Shown here: positions 7,076-14,242 of the stretch, piece after piece
How the letters are laid out: every line of letters starts with the position of its first letter
How positions within the stretch are numbered: the stretch's first letter is position 1
NCBI GenBank assembly: GCA_035276605.1
Contig: DATELN010000088.1
Location: forward strand, 1 to 19,108
Source: GCA-003244245 sp035276605
GTDB taxonomy: Bacteria > Actinomycetota > Actinomycetes > Mycobacteriales > Pseudonocardiaceae
DNA length: 19,108 nucleotides
Direction: 5' to 3'
Notes under the pieces: model-generated
What the model saw: the letters and a program-made list of their open reading frames with translations, nothing else
What the model was told of the DNA's origin: nothing
Database searches by the model: none
Position numbers and translations under genes: made by a program

Positions 7076-8719
7076 GTGAAGATCCGCAGCTGGTCGCGCG
7101 GGATCATAGTGACCGTGCGCGTGCGTGATGTGATGTTTGCTGGGCTGTGCGCGGTGTTGCTGGTGGTGATGACGGGGTGCACTCGCCATCCCTTCTCACG
7201 TCCTGAGCGCGCACCTCAAGGGCCGGCTGCGCCGGCGGTCTCGGATACCACGACCATGGGGTCGGACGGGGTGCAGGCCTCCTGGGTGGTGCGGGAAAAC
7301 CAGCGACCGGGCACCGACGCCTGGAAGATCGCCGGCACGCCGCCGGGGACGGTCGCCGGGTTCGCCGACCGCACGCACGCCGCCGCGGGGGACACCGTGT
7401 CGCTGTTCGTGTCGACGGACGCGCCGCGGTTGTGGGTCGAGGCTTACCGGATGGGTTACTACCAGGGCAGTGGCGCGCGGTTGGTGTGGCGTTCCGACGA
7501 GCTGCCCGGTACCGCGCAGCCACCGTGCCCGGTGACACCCGTCATCAACATGGTGTCCTGCGATAGCTGGTCACCCAGTGTCAAACTGGCGATCACGGCG
7601 GCGTTCGTACCGGGTGACTACCTGTTCAAGCTCATCGGCAGCGGCGGGCAGGCCAGCTATGTCCCGTTGACCGTGTGGGATCCGCACAGCCACGCTACCT
7701 ACCTGGTCAAAAACGACGTACTCACCTGGCAGGCGTGGAACCCTTACGGCGGCTACGACTACTACGTAGGCAAGGGCAGCTGCCCACGGGACGTGTACCC
7801 GCTGTGTTCGCGGGCCCGGGTGGTGTCCTTCGACCGCCCGTACGAGTTTTCCTACAACGGCGGCGCCGGCAGCGGAGACTTCCTGGCCTTGGAGCTGCCG
7901 CTGGTGCGCTGGATGGAACAGCACGGGCTGGACGTCAGCTACGTCACCGATCTGACGGTGATCCAACACCCGGACCTACTCGTCAATCACAAAGCGGTGC
8001 TGTCGTTGGGCCACGACGAATGCTGGTCACTGGAGGAACGCCGGGCGGCCGTATACGCCCACGCCGCGGGCGTCAACCTGGCGTTCTTCGGTGCCAGCGG
8101 GATATTGCGCCACGTCCGGACGCAGGCTTCCCCGCTGGGTCCGGACCGGCAAGAGGTGGACTACCGCAACTCGGCGCAGGACCCCCTCAACGGGCACGGT
8201 GATCCGTTGCAGGTCACCGGCAACACCTGGGCGTCTGCACCGGCGAGCTGGCCGGAGGACACCTTCGTCGGCGAGTCCTACAACGGCTTCCTGGCACCCG
8301 ATGCCCCCCGAGGCGCGCTGCGCATCACCGATGCCGCGGCGTGGATCTTCGCCGGTACCGGACTGCGTAACGGGCAGCAGATCCCGGGGGTGATTGGCTC
8401 GGACGTGGACAGCCTCGATCCACAGCTGGGATACCCGCCGAATGTGACGGTCTTCGCGCACTCGCCGGTGGATGCCTCCCGGGCGCAGGCGCGGACCCGC
8501 CACGGTGGGGTGTTCTACTCCGACATGACCTACTACACCGATCCGTATAGCCGTGCTGGCGTGTGGGATTCCGGCACCAACGCCTGGATCCCCGACCTGA
8601 CGCCCTGCCCTGCCGATCGGGCCTGCCCGGCCGAGCTGATCGGTCGCATCACCGGCAACCTGCTCGCCGCCTTCGGCGCCGGACCCGCCGGTATCGCACA
8701 TCCCTCCGCGCCGAGTTGA
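7076..8719 (+). CDS. Lipoprotein with N,N-dimethylformamidase-beta-like domain
   Basis: A protein of up to 547 residues. The N-terminus carries a lipoprotein signal: a basic stretch, then FAGLCAVLLVVMTGC with Cys35 as the lipid-bearing residue, then a Pro/Ala-rich linker, so the mature protein should sit on the outer face of the cytoplasmic membrane. The rest matches, from memory, the domain of the large subunit of N,N-dimethylformamidase: RMGYYQGSGARLVW (about 123-136), NPYGGYDYYVG, LSLGHDECWSLEERRA, NLAFFGASG and GGVFYSDMTYY. That enzyme hydrolyses an amide at a Tyr/Glu-bound iron; conservation of those ligands here needs alignment. The small subunit is absent, so the substrate is open. The GTG at 7076 has only a weak ribosome site; the in-frame GTG at 7109 gives a more usual signal-peptide length and is a fair alternative. 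Transcribed divergently from the peroxidase unit. Confidence 0.75.
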   Translation: MKIRSWSRGIIVTVRVRDVMFAGLCAVLLVVMTGCTRHPFSRPERAPQGPAAPAVSDTTTMGSDGVQASWVVRENQRPGTDAWKIAGTPPGTVAGFADRTHAAAGDTVSLFVSTDAPRLWVEAYRMGYYQGSGARLVWRSDELPGTAQPPCPVTPVINMVSCDSWSPSVKLAITAAFVPGDYLFKLIGSGGQASYVPLTVWDPHSHATYLVKNDVLTWQAWNPYGGYDYYVGKGSCPRDVYPLCSRARVVSFDRPYEFSYNGGAGSGDFLALELPLVRWMEQHGLDVSYVTDLTVIQHPDLLVNHKAVLSLGHDECWSLEERRAAVYAHAAGVNLAFFGASGILRHVRTQASPLGPDRQEVDYRNSAQDPLNGHGDPLQVTGNTWASAPASWPEDTFVGESYNGFLAPDAPRGALRITDAAAWIFAGTGLRNGQQIPGVIGSDVDSLDPQLGYPPNVTVFAHSPVDASRAQARTRHGGVFYSDMTYYTDPYSRAGVWDSGTNAWIPDLTPCPADRACPAELIGRITGNLLAAFGAGPAGIAHPSAPS

Positions 8720-8814
8720 CAATCCCGCCGCACCATCGCGCAGGTGGTTTTAGCCAACGGTCAGCGGGGCAGACCCGGGTAGCCATCTCGGCGACGCAGC
8801 AGGAGGTGCGAGGG

Positions 8815-8880
8815 ATGCGACGAGGAGACGATGTAAGCGGCTACGCGGCCGACCTGCCAGCCGAGCGGGTCTGGCAATGA
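8815..8880 (+). CDS. 21-codon mini-gene overlapping the next gene
   Basis: A short reading frame, MRRGDDVSGYAADLPAERVW plus Gln, ends in TGA. It has an ideal ribosome-binding site, AGGAGG at 8801-8806, eight bases before the ATG, while the following gene has none. Its stop overlaps that gene's start as ATGA (8877-8880). This is the arrangement of translational coupling: ribosomes loaded on the mini-gene would reinitiate on the larger one. The peptide has no membrane segment or stalling motif I recognise. It may be a leader peptide or only a loading device; the alternative is a chance frame behind a site that serves nothing else. Confidence 0.45.
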   Translation: MRRGDDVSGYAADLPAERVWQ

Positions 8881-9587
8881 AGCGCCTGGTGAAAGCACCC
8901 GGACTGGCCATGCCCTCCGCCCCCCGGGTGCCCGACCAGCTCCCGGTGCTCACCCGTGGTTGGCACCGCAGTCCACAGGATGGCGCGTGCGTGATGGAGT
9001 ACGTCTCAGTGCTCGCCGGTGGGCGATTCACCGACCATCCCCGGTGCACACCCCCGGCACTGGCGGCGCTGGCCCGGCTGGTCAACGACCGCATCATCGA
9101 CGACAACGTGCGCAGCAGGCTGGCCCTGCTGGCCCCGGACCTGATCGAGGTCAGAGCAGGCCCCGCTACCACGCACTGCATCGTCGCCTGGTGCTTGGTG
9201 ACTGCCGCGGCGCTGCAACCGGCACCGTCGCGCGCCGCTGCGCGCCGGTTGGTCCGAACCCGCGTGCGGCTGCGCCGGCTCGAGCGCGGTGACCGGTGGG
9301 TCCGGGCCTGGATGCGCTGCTGGGAAGTGTTGAACCCACCGAACGTGACGGTCAGCACCGCATTCCAGCTGGTCGTCGAGCGGATGCGGGACCTTCCCCA
9401 ACCCGAGCGCGACGCGCGGCTGTCCGAGCTGCTGCACACCGCGGTGGCCGAGTGCCGGATGCTCGCCAATCAGCCCAGCTCCCACCGGCCAGATTCCCGG
9501 TCCAGATCAACCGCTACCGGGAGAGCTCGGCGGGACACTGCGGGCTATCGTGGTCGCCAAGCCAGCCGGGGTAGCAACCACAAATAG
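8877..9587 (+). CDS. Conserved-looking actinobacterial protein, function unknown
   Basis: A 236-residue soluble protein. I cannot assign a function. The N-terminal part (residues 20-95) reads VLTRGWHRSPQDGACVMEYV, then SVLAGGRFTDHPRCTPPALA and ARLVND, a pattern I recall from uncharacterised actinobacterial proteins; Cys38 and Cys57 with nearby His are worth noting as possible ligands. The middle is helical and Arg-rich (about 125-150), with a Trp-rich stretch (RWVRAWMRCWEV). There is no signal peptide or membrane span. The last 35 residues are Ser/Arg-rich, low in complexity, and antisense to the tail of the broken TrkA-like gene over 81 bases, so the natural C-terminus may have been extended by a frameshift or by the neighbour's rearrangement. 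The start has no ribosome site of its own and overlaps the mini-gene stop, implying coupling. Confidence 0.65.
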   Translation: MKRLVKAPGLAMPSAPRVPDQLPVLTRGWHRSPQDGACVMEYVSVLAGGRFTDHPRCTPPALAALARLVNDRIIDDNVRSRLALLAPDLIEVRAGPATTHCIVAWCLVTAAALQPAPSRAAARRLVRTRVRLRRLERGDRWVRAWMRCWEVLNPPNVTVSTAFQLVVERMRDLPQPERDARLSELLHTAVAECRMLANQPSSHRPDSRSRSTATGRARRDTAGYRGRQASRGSNHK

Positions 9588-10615
9588 CCGGTCACCGCTG
9601 GCCAGCAGATGCTCAGACCGTGCCGGCAGGTCGAGATCGTCGCTGTTGTGGCGTTGCAGCGCGATCAGTCGAGCCTGGCGGGGAAGGTGCACCGCCGAAC
9701 GCGGCCATTCCAGCGAGTTCGCAGCCGGATCGGACCGACACCTTCGGCCAGGAGCAGTACCTCGCGTCCGACCGGGATGGTGGCCAGTACCTGACGTTGC
9801 ATCATGGCGGCGGCGAACGCGGGCGCGGCCAGGAAGGACACGCTGCGAGATGTCGTAATCCCGAAGTGCCGCTGTACTTGTTCAGCCAGCTCGTCACTGG
9901 CTACCGGACCGGCTTACGGGCAGTTCGGCCTGCGGCTCACGGCCGCGCTCCGCCACCGCGAGGACCAGATCGGCCTGGTTGTCGTCCAGCGGCAGCCGCC
10001 CTGACCATCCGGCGCCGTGGTATCTGCGAGCCCGCACACCACATGACGCGCAGGAACGTCCTCCCGTCGCGACATATATACGGTGCGCCTCGGCCGGCCC
10101 GGTAACCGAACGTAGCTGGGTGCCACCTCGTCCAGCGCCACCGCCACAAAGGACGGGGCGGCGGTAGCCGAGCGCGACAACACCACGCACCCAGGAAACA
10201 TCGACCGGATCCGGTGGCCCAGGCTCATGTTGGAAAACCTGATCACCAACTGCAGGTCGGGATTGAGCTCCTGGACGCGCAGCGCGGCGCGAATGTTGCC
10301 GGCGTCGTCCTGATCGACCAGCGCCAGCGCATCGGCCCGGTCCACCCCAGCGCGGCGCAGTGTGTCGGTGGTCAGCTCGGTTGCCTCAACCAGGTGCACC
10401 CGCGGCAGTGCAGCGATGCGAGGACCGTGATTGCGCCCACGGGACCGAACGATCACCGTTGCCTCGACGCCGAAGTGCTCGACCAGCTCCGCGACCACCC
10501 GGTAAGCCAGCTGATTGTCCCCCGCACACACCACCAAATGCGGCCCCGCCGCGGCACCCAGCATGCGGTCGACCACTCCCAGAGCGTAGAGGGACATGAC
10601 CTCATTCAGCGCCAA
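9507..10615 (-). pseudogene. Broken two-RCK TrkA/potassium-channel-like gene
   Basis: Fragments of one gene in changing frames. From the 10615 TTG (or an ATG 18 bases in) to about 10005 an N-terminal RCK/TrkA-N domain is intact: HLVVCAGDNQLAYRVVAELV, later DADD-type turns seen as LVDQDDAGNIRAALRVQELN and RLPGRPRRTVYMSRREDV. A shift near 10000 moves to the frame LPLDDNQADLVLAVA. A second shift near 9900 moves to HFGITTSRSVSFLAAPAFAA and ATIPVGREVLLLAE, which in full-length relatives follows the second RCK. A last shift gives RLIALQRHNSDDLDLP and GDRLFVVATPAGL, a TrkA-C end. The pore helices and second nucleotide-binding fold that should lie between are missing, so an internal deletion accompanies at least three frameshifts. 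The intact form would have gated potassium flux by nucleotide binding; this copy cannot. The N-terminal domain alone could still be translated. Confidence 0.75.
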
Positions 10616-10665
10616 GGCAGGTGTGCCGCGGCGAGCGCGTGGGTAAGCGGTCGGTGGATAGGGAA

Positions 10666-10681
10666 TGTTTCACGAGAAACA
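10666..10681. promoter_or_regulatory. parS-like 16-base dyad
   Basis: TGTTTCACGAGAAACA differs at one base (position 10, A for T) from the chromosomal parS consensus TGTTTCACGTGAAACA bound by ParB. The outer arms TGTTTC and GAAACA are perfect inverted repeats. It lies 12-27 bases before the thiamine-diphosphate enzyme ATG and its last base is the first of that gene's AGGAG. It could be a degenerate ParB site, or an operator for another dimeric regulator controlling that gene; the overlap with the ribosome site favours the latter, the sequence match the former. Confidence 0.45.
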
Positions 10682-10692
10682 GGAGCGCCGGT

Positions 10693-12516
10693 ATGGCTGG
10701 TACATCTAAGGTTGCCGACTACGTCTTGCAACGCCTCACCGAGTGGGGTATCCACCGAATCTTCGGTTACCCCGGGGATGGCATCAACGGTTTCCTCGGC
10801 GCCCTGGACCGGGCCAACGGTGACCCGGAGATCATCCAGCCGCGGCATGAGGAGATGGGCGCGTTCATGGCGACTGCCCACGCCAAGTTCACCGGTCAGC
10901 TCGGCTGCTGCATGGCCACCTCCGGGGGCGGCGCGATCCACCTGCTCAACGGCCTGTATGACGCCAAGTTGGATCACCAGCCGGTGCTGGCCATCGTCGG
11001 GCAGCAAAAGCGGATCTCGCTGGGCGCGGGCTACCAGCAGGAGATCAACCCGGCCCTGCTATTCGAGGACGTGTCGGAGTTCGTGCAGGTCTGCATGCAC
11101 CCGGCCCAGGCGCGCCAGCTCATCGATCGCGCCTGCAAGATCGCGCTGTCCCGGCGCGGGGTGGCCACCGTCATCTTCCCCGAGGACGTGCAGGAGTCAC
11201 CGGCGCAGCCCTCACCGCCGCGGATGCACGGCGCGGTGTACACCAGCGTCGGGTACGTCAAGCCGCGGGTGATCCCCCCGGATGCCGAGCTGCGCAAGGC
11301 CGCCGACATCCTCAACGAGGGCCAGAAGGTCGCCATGCTCGTCGGGCAGGGCGCGGCCGAGGCGGCCGGCGAGGTGATCAAGGCCGCGGAGCTACTGGGC
11401 GCTGGGGTGGCCAAGACCCTGCTGGGCCGGGAGGTGCTGCCTGACGACCTACCGTATGTGACTGGGCCGATCGGCCTGCTGGGCTCGACGGCCAGCTACG
11501 AGCTGATGATGGGCGCCGACACCCTGTTCATGGTCGGCACCAGCTTCCCCTACACCGAGTGGCTACCTGAGGAAGGCCAGTGCAAGGCCGTCGAGATCGA
11601 CATCGACGGCGGGATGATCGGGGTGCGCTATCCCATCCAGGCCAACCTGACCGGCGACTCCAAAGAAACCCTGCAGGCGCTGATCCCGATGCTCAAGCGT
11701 AAGGAGGACCGGTCCTGGCGGGAGAAGATCGAAAGCGAGGTCCGCGAGTGGTGGCGGGTCCTGGACGACCGCGCCCACGAGCCGGCCGACCCGATCAACC
11801 CGGAGCTGGTCGCCTACGAGCTGTCACCGCGGCTGCCCGATAACGCCATCCTGACCGCTGATTCCGGATCGGGCACCAACTGGTGGGCCCGGCACCTGAA
11901 GCTGCGCCCGGGCATGCAGGCGTCGCTGTCGGGCACGCTGGCCACGATGGGCCCCGGTACCCCGTATGCGATCAGCGCGAAGTTCTCCTACCCGCACCGC
12001 CCGGTGATCGCCTTCGTCGGTGACGGCGCGTTCCAGATGAACGGGATGGCCGAGCTGATCACCGTCAAGCGCTACTGGGAACGGTGGCAAAACCGCACGC
12101 TGGTGTTCTGCGTGTTCAACAACCAGGACCTCAACCAGGTCACCTGGGAGCAGCGCGCCGAAGCCGGCGACCCGAAGTACATGGGGACACAGTGGCTCCC
12201 GGACGTGCCTTACGCCGAGTTCGCCAAGCTGCTGGGCTTCAAAGGCATCAAGGTCGACGACCCCAAGCAGTTGGGCGATGCGTGGGATGAGGCACTGGCC
12301 GCAGACCGGCCGTGCGTGTTGGAGGTCGTCACCGACCCAGAGATTCCGCCGATCCCGCCGCACATCAAGTGGGAGCTGGGCAAGAAGGCCGCCATATCGA
12401 TGATCAAGGGTGACCCGGAGGAGGTCGGCGTCATCACCAAGGGCGTGAAGCAGAAGATGCACGAGTTCACCGAGTCGGTCAAGGAGAAGCTGCCAGGGAG
12501 CAAGGGCTCGTCGTGA
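10693..12516 (+). CDS. Thiamine-diphosphate enzyme, pyruvate oxidase/acetolactate synthase family
   Basis: A 607-residue cytosolic enzyme of the three-domain thiamine-diphosphate (ThDP) family. The N-terminal PYR domain carries the activating glutamate in PRHEEMGAF (Glu53) after FGYPGDGINGFLGAL. The middle domain spans about 190-350. The C-terminal PP domain has the ThDP/Mg signature GDG (443-445) to NN (476-477), with the expected spacing. Relatives decarboxylate pyruvate or another 2-oxoacid and either oxidise it (PoxB-type, FAD and quinone) or condense it (acetolactate synthase). The C-terminal charged helix (about 575-607) resembles the membrane-binding tails of PoxB-type enzymes only loosely; the reaction is therefore left open. 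ATG at 10693 has AGGAG eight bases upstream. It is the only intact gene between two broken ones. Its stop overlaps a GTG (GTGA), the former start of a FAD-linked oxidase now in pieces, suggesting a lost operon partner. Confidence 0.88.
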   Translation: MAGTSKVADYVLQRLTEWGIHRIFGYPGDGINGFLGALDRANGDPEIIQPRHEEMGAFMATAHAKFTGQLGCCMATSGGGAIHLLNGLYDAKLDHQPVLAIVGQQKRISLGAGYQQEINPALLFEDVSEFVQVCMHPAQARQLIDRACKIALSRRGVATVIFPEDVQESPAQPSPPRMHGAVYTSVGYVKPRVIPPDAELRKAADILNEGQKVAMLVGQGAAEAAGEVIKAAELLGAGVAKTLLGREVLPDDLPYVTGPIGLLGSTASYELMMGADTLFMVGTSFPYTEWLPEEGQCKAVEIDIDGGMIGVRYPIQANLTGDSKETLQALIPMLKRKEDRSWREKIESEVREWWRVLDDRAHEPADPINPELVAYELSPRLPDNAILTADSGSGTNWWARHLKLRPGMQASLSGTLATMGPGTPYAISAKFSYPHRPVIAFVGDGAFQMNGMAELITVKRYWERWQNRTLVFCVFNNQDLNQVTWEQRAEAGDPKYMGTQWLPDVPYAEFAKLLGFKGIKVDDPKQLGDAWDEALAADRPCVLEVVTDPEIPPIPPHIKWELGKKAAISMIKGDPEEVGVITKGVKQKMHEFTESVKEKLPGSKGSS

Positions 12517-12532
12517 ACGTCAATACCGAGGG

Positions 12533-12687
12533 ACTGGAGCGGCACTGCGCCGTCACGTCTCCGGGAAGGTCCGCTTCGACGCCGGATTGCTGCGAGGTAC
12601 GCCAACGACCCATCTAACTTCCGGCAGGTCCGGATCGGTGTAGTGGTGCCCGCACGCTGGACGACGTGGTGCGGTGCATCCGAATCG
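12533..12687 (+). pseudogene. Frameshifted start of a FAD-linked oxidase (GlcD/D-lactate dehydrogenase type)
   Basis: Directly behind the ThDP gene, three plus-strand frames join into one recognisable N-terminus: ALRRHVSGKVRFDAGLLR (to 12595), then YANDPSNFRQVRIGVVVPA (to about 12657), then TLDDVVRCIRI (to 12686). In FAD-binding-4 oxidases such as glycolate oxidase and D-lactate dehydrogenase the same phrases run in order (…V..D.......YA.D.SN.R..P..VV.P.T.DDV...), from family knowledge. The FAD-binding glycine loop that should follow is gone; at about 12690 the sequence switches to an HNH remnant on the other strand. So at least two frameshifts plus a 3' truncation. Function is lost. Confidence 0.6.
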
Positions 12688-12689
12688 GA

Positions 12690-12791
12690 TACGGGGCGAG
12701 TCCGAACCGATTTCCGGGTCGAATAGCGGCGGCGTGCCCGCTGGGTGACCCAGGTGGTACAGCCGTCGGGATGCTCGATCACCGCCCAGCC
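12690..12791 (-). pseudogene. Tail fragment of an HNH/13E12-type endonuclease-like protein
   Basis: On the minus strand one frame reads GWAVIEHPDGCTTWVTQRAR and then RRYSTR; a second frame continues as PLFDPEIGSDSP. Together they resemble the C-terminal end of DUF222/HNH (13E12 repeat family) proteins, in which the HNH core is followed by GW.V..HPDG.T.W..P.GR.Y.T and an acidic tail (recalled pattern). The HNH core itself (Cys/His pairs) is not visible upstream. A shift near 12725 separates the two pieces. Identification is tentative because the fragment is only about 33 codons. Confidence 0.4.
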
Positions 12792-13157
12792 TGGCGCAAC
12801 GGCAGCCGGTCGCCGCGCCGCGGTGTTCGCTGAGCCGCTGGCATAACCGGTGGGGTTGAGCACGCCAAGCCGCCACGGATGCCACCAGCCGCACCGAGGA
12901 TGCCCGTGACGAACTACCCCAGGCCTGCATCGAGCATCGCGACGAGCTGACCGCCGAGCACGGCGGGACATCGAGACCCTCCAGGTCGCGCTCACCGCCC
13001 TGCGCGTGAGCACGGCTTGCTCGATGCGGTGGTGGGGGGCCATGACCTCTCATCCAGGAGGTACCGCGACAGCATTGCCCACCTGGCGCATCTGCCGCGC
13101 CATTCGACAGAAATGTGTCACGCGGCAAGGCCGAGCGGACTCCCCGCGCAGAGCCAG
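12792..13157. other. Unassigned decayed stretch
   Basis: No intact gene. On the plus strand, coding-like text appears in shifting frames: DELPQACIEHRDELTAEH near 12909-12960, IETLQVALTALR near 12971-13005, then EHGLLDAVVGGHDLSSRRYR from about 13007, running to a TAA near 13160. The pieces look helical and could be one eroded gene, but I cannot name it. Long minus-strand frames also cross here without start signals or motifs. Confidence 0.3.
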
Positions 13158-13163
13158 TAACGT
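13158..13163 (+). promoter_or_regulatory. Possible -10 box for leaderless transcription
   Basis: TAACGT lies six bases before the TMEM175 ATG, and no ribosome-binding site precedes that ATG. The spacing matches leaderless transcripts, common in actinobacteria, in which the RNA begins at the A of the start codon. No good -35 box is seen 16-18 bases further up. Confidence 0.35.
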
Positions 13164-13169
13164 GCTCGC

Positions 13170-13775
13170 ATGTCAAGCGGGCGAATGGAAGCTTTCAGTG
13201 ACGGTGTTATCGCCATTTTGATCACGGTAATGGTGCTCGAGTTACCGACGCCGCACGGCACTACATGGGCGTCGCTGCGCCAGGCGCTGCCAGTGCTGTT
13301 GAGCTACCTACTCAGCTTCGTTTATCTCGGCATTTACTGGAATAACCACCATCACATGCTGCAGGCCACCGACCGGGTTAACGGGCTGATCCTGTGGGCC
13401 AACCTCCACCTGCTGTTTTGGCTCTCGCTGCTTCCGTTCACGACGGCCTGGCTAGGTGAAAACGACTTCGCGGCGACACCAGCAGCCGCCTACGGCTGCG
13501 TGTTGCTCGCCGCAGCGATCGCTTACTACTTGCTGCAGCGGGCGATCATCCACCAGCAAGGGGAGGCTTCGCTGGTGGCCGCGGCGATCGGCCGCGACCT
13601 GAAAGGCAAGACCTCGCCACTGCTTTACGCAGCGGGCATCGCCTTGTCCTTCGTCGACCGGTGGTTCGCGATCGCCCTCTACGCCGCCGTGGCGGTGATG
13701 TGGCTCATCCCTGATCGACGCCTCGAACGCACCATCACCGGTACGGGTACCGGCGAGTATCCAACCGGCCCCTAG
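13170..13775 (+). CDS. TMEM175-family potassium channel
   Basis: A 201-residue membrane protein with about six hydrophobic helices. The family hallmark RxxxFSD is at residues 5-11 (RMEAFSDGVIAILITVMVLE), opening helix 1, as in bacterial TMEM175 (DUF1211) channels. YLGIYWNNHHHML (about 51-63) is another typical segment. Bacterial members form tetramers that conduct potassium through layers of hydrophobic residues rather than a TVGYG filter. The length is normal. The start at the first ATG keeps the short N-terminus usual in the family; an internal ATG at residue 6 would cut the Arg of the motif. Its stop overlaps by two bases the end of a broken convergent gene. An inverted repeat (CCGGTA-CGGG-TACCGG) near the 3' end is inside the coding region and has no T-run. 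Confidence 0.88.
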   Translation: MSSGRMEAFSDGVIAILITVMVLELPTPHGTTWASLRQALPVLLSYLLSFVYLGIYWNNHHHMLQATDRVNGLILWANLHLLFWLSLLPFTTAWLGENDFAATPAAAYGCVLLAAAIAYYLLQRAIIHQQGEASLVAAAIGRDLKGKTSPLLYAAGIALSFVDRWFAIALYAAVAVMWLIPDRRLERTITGTGTGEYPTGP

Positions 13776-14198
13776 CGCGACCAGCGAGGAACCAGACGTC
13801 CGAACCGTCGGACGATCGCCCTGTCAGGATCACAAGCGTCGACGAGCAACCACCAGCTGGCCCGGGAGCGCGATACGGCCTTGGCGTCGTCGGTGTTCTC
13901 CCACCGACGCTCCATCGAGCTGGGCGATGTGGGTGCAGTCCACTGCTGTATCGGCGACCCGGTCGAGCACGCCGGCGTAGGCGCGCAGCGTGCTCGCGTT
14001 GCCCTTGATCTTCGGGGCGCCGACCGTGCCGGTGCCGCGCCGCCGGGTTCCCAGCGTGGTCACCGTCACCGCCATCACCACACCCTTGTCCCGATCGACC
14101 TACCGGATAACGGGCACGAGTCGCGCACGACTCTGCGCCAGGTTCGCGCTGGCCGCCGATCCGTGTTGTGGATCAGCTACTGGATAATGGCCGGTCAT
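13772..14198 (-). pseudogene. Broken unidentified gene
   Basis: From an ATG at 14198 the frame gives 32 codons (ending SRARLVPVIR) to a TAG at 14100-14102, then continues in the same frame as MAVTVTTLGTRRRGTGTVGA, PKIKGNASTLRAYAGVLDRV and CTHIAQLDGA. Near 13915 it shifts to another frame, MERRWENTDDAKAVSRSRAS then WWLLVDACDPDRAIVRRFGR and a stop overlapping the TMEM175 end. Third positions are strongly G/C in the successive frames, which supports former coding on this strand. I do not recognise the family. The last 47 codons (13772-13915) also form a free small frame and might be a separate gene, but no ribosome site supports it. Confidence 0.4.
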
Positions 14199-14242
14199 CA
14201 GACGTGGTCATTTGGCTAGCGGCGTTCGGTGATGAGGCTCGG

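Noticed and set aside
10214..11272. Long plus-strand open frame of 352 codons across the TrkA remnant and the ThDP gene start
   Set aside because: Its first half is antisense to a recognisable RCK domain and its second half is an off-frame shadow of the ThDP enzyme, rich in Arg and Ser with no motif.
12210..13043. 277-codon minus-strand open frame spanning the ThDP 3' end and the decayed stretch
   Set aside because: Half of it is antisense to the ThDP enzyme; only the short HPDG-containing part looks like real protein, and that is reported as a remnant.
13738..13753. CCGGTA-CGGG-TACCGG hairpin as a terminator of TMEM175
   Set aside because: It lies inside the coding region before the stop and has no following T-run.
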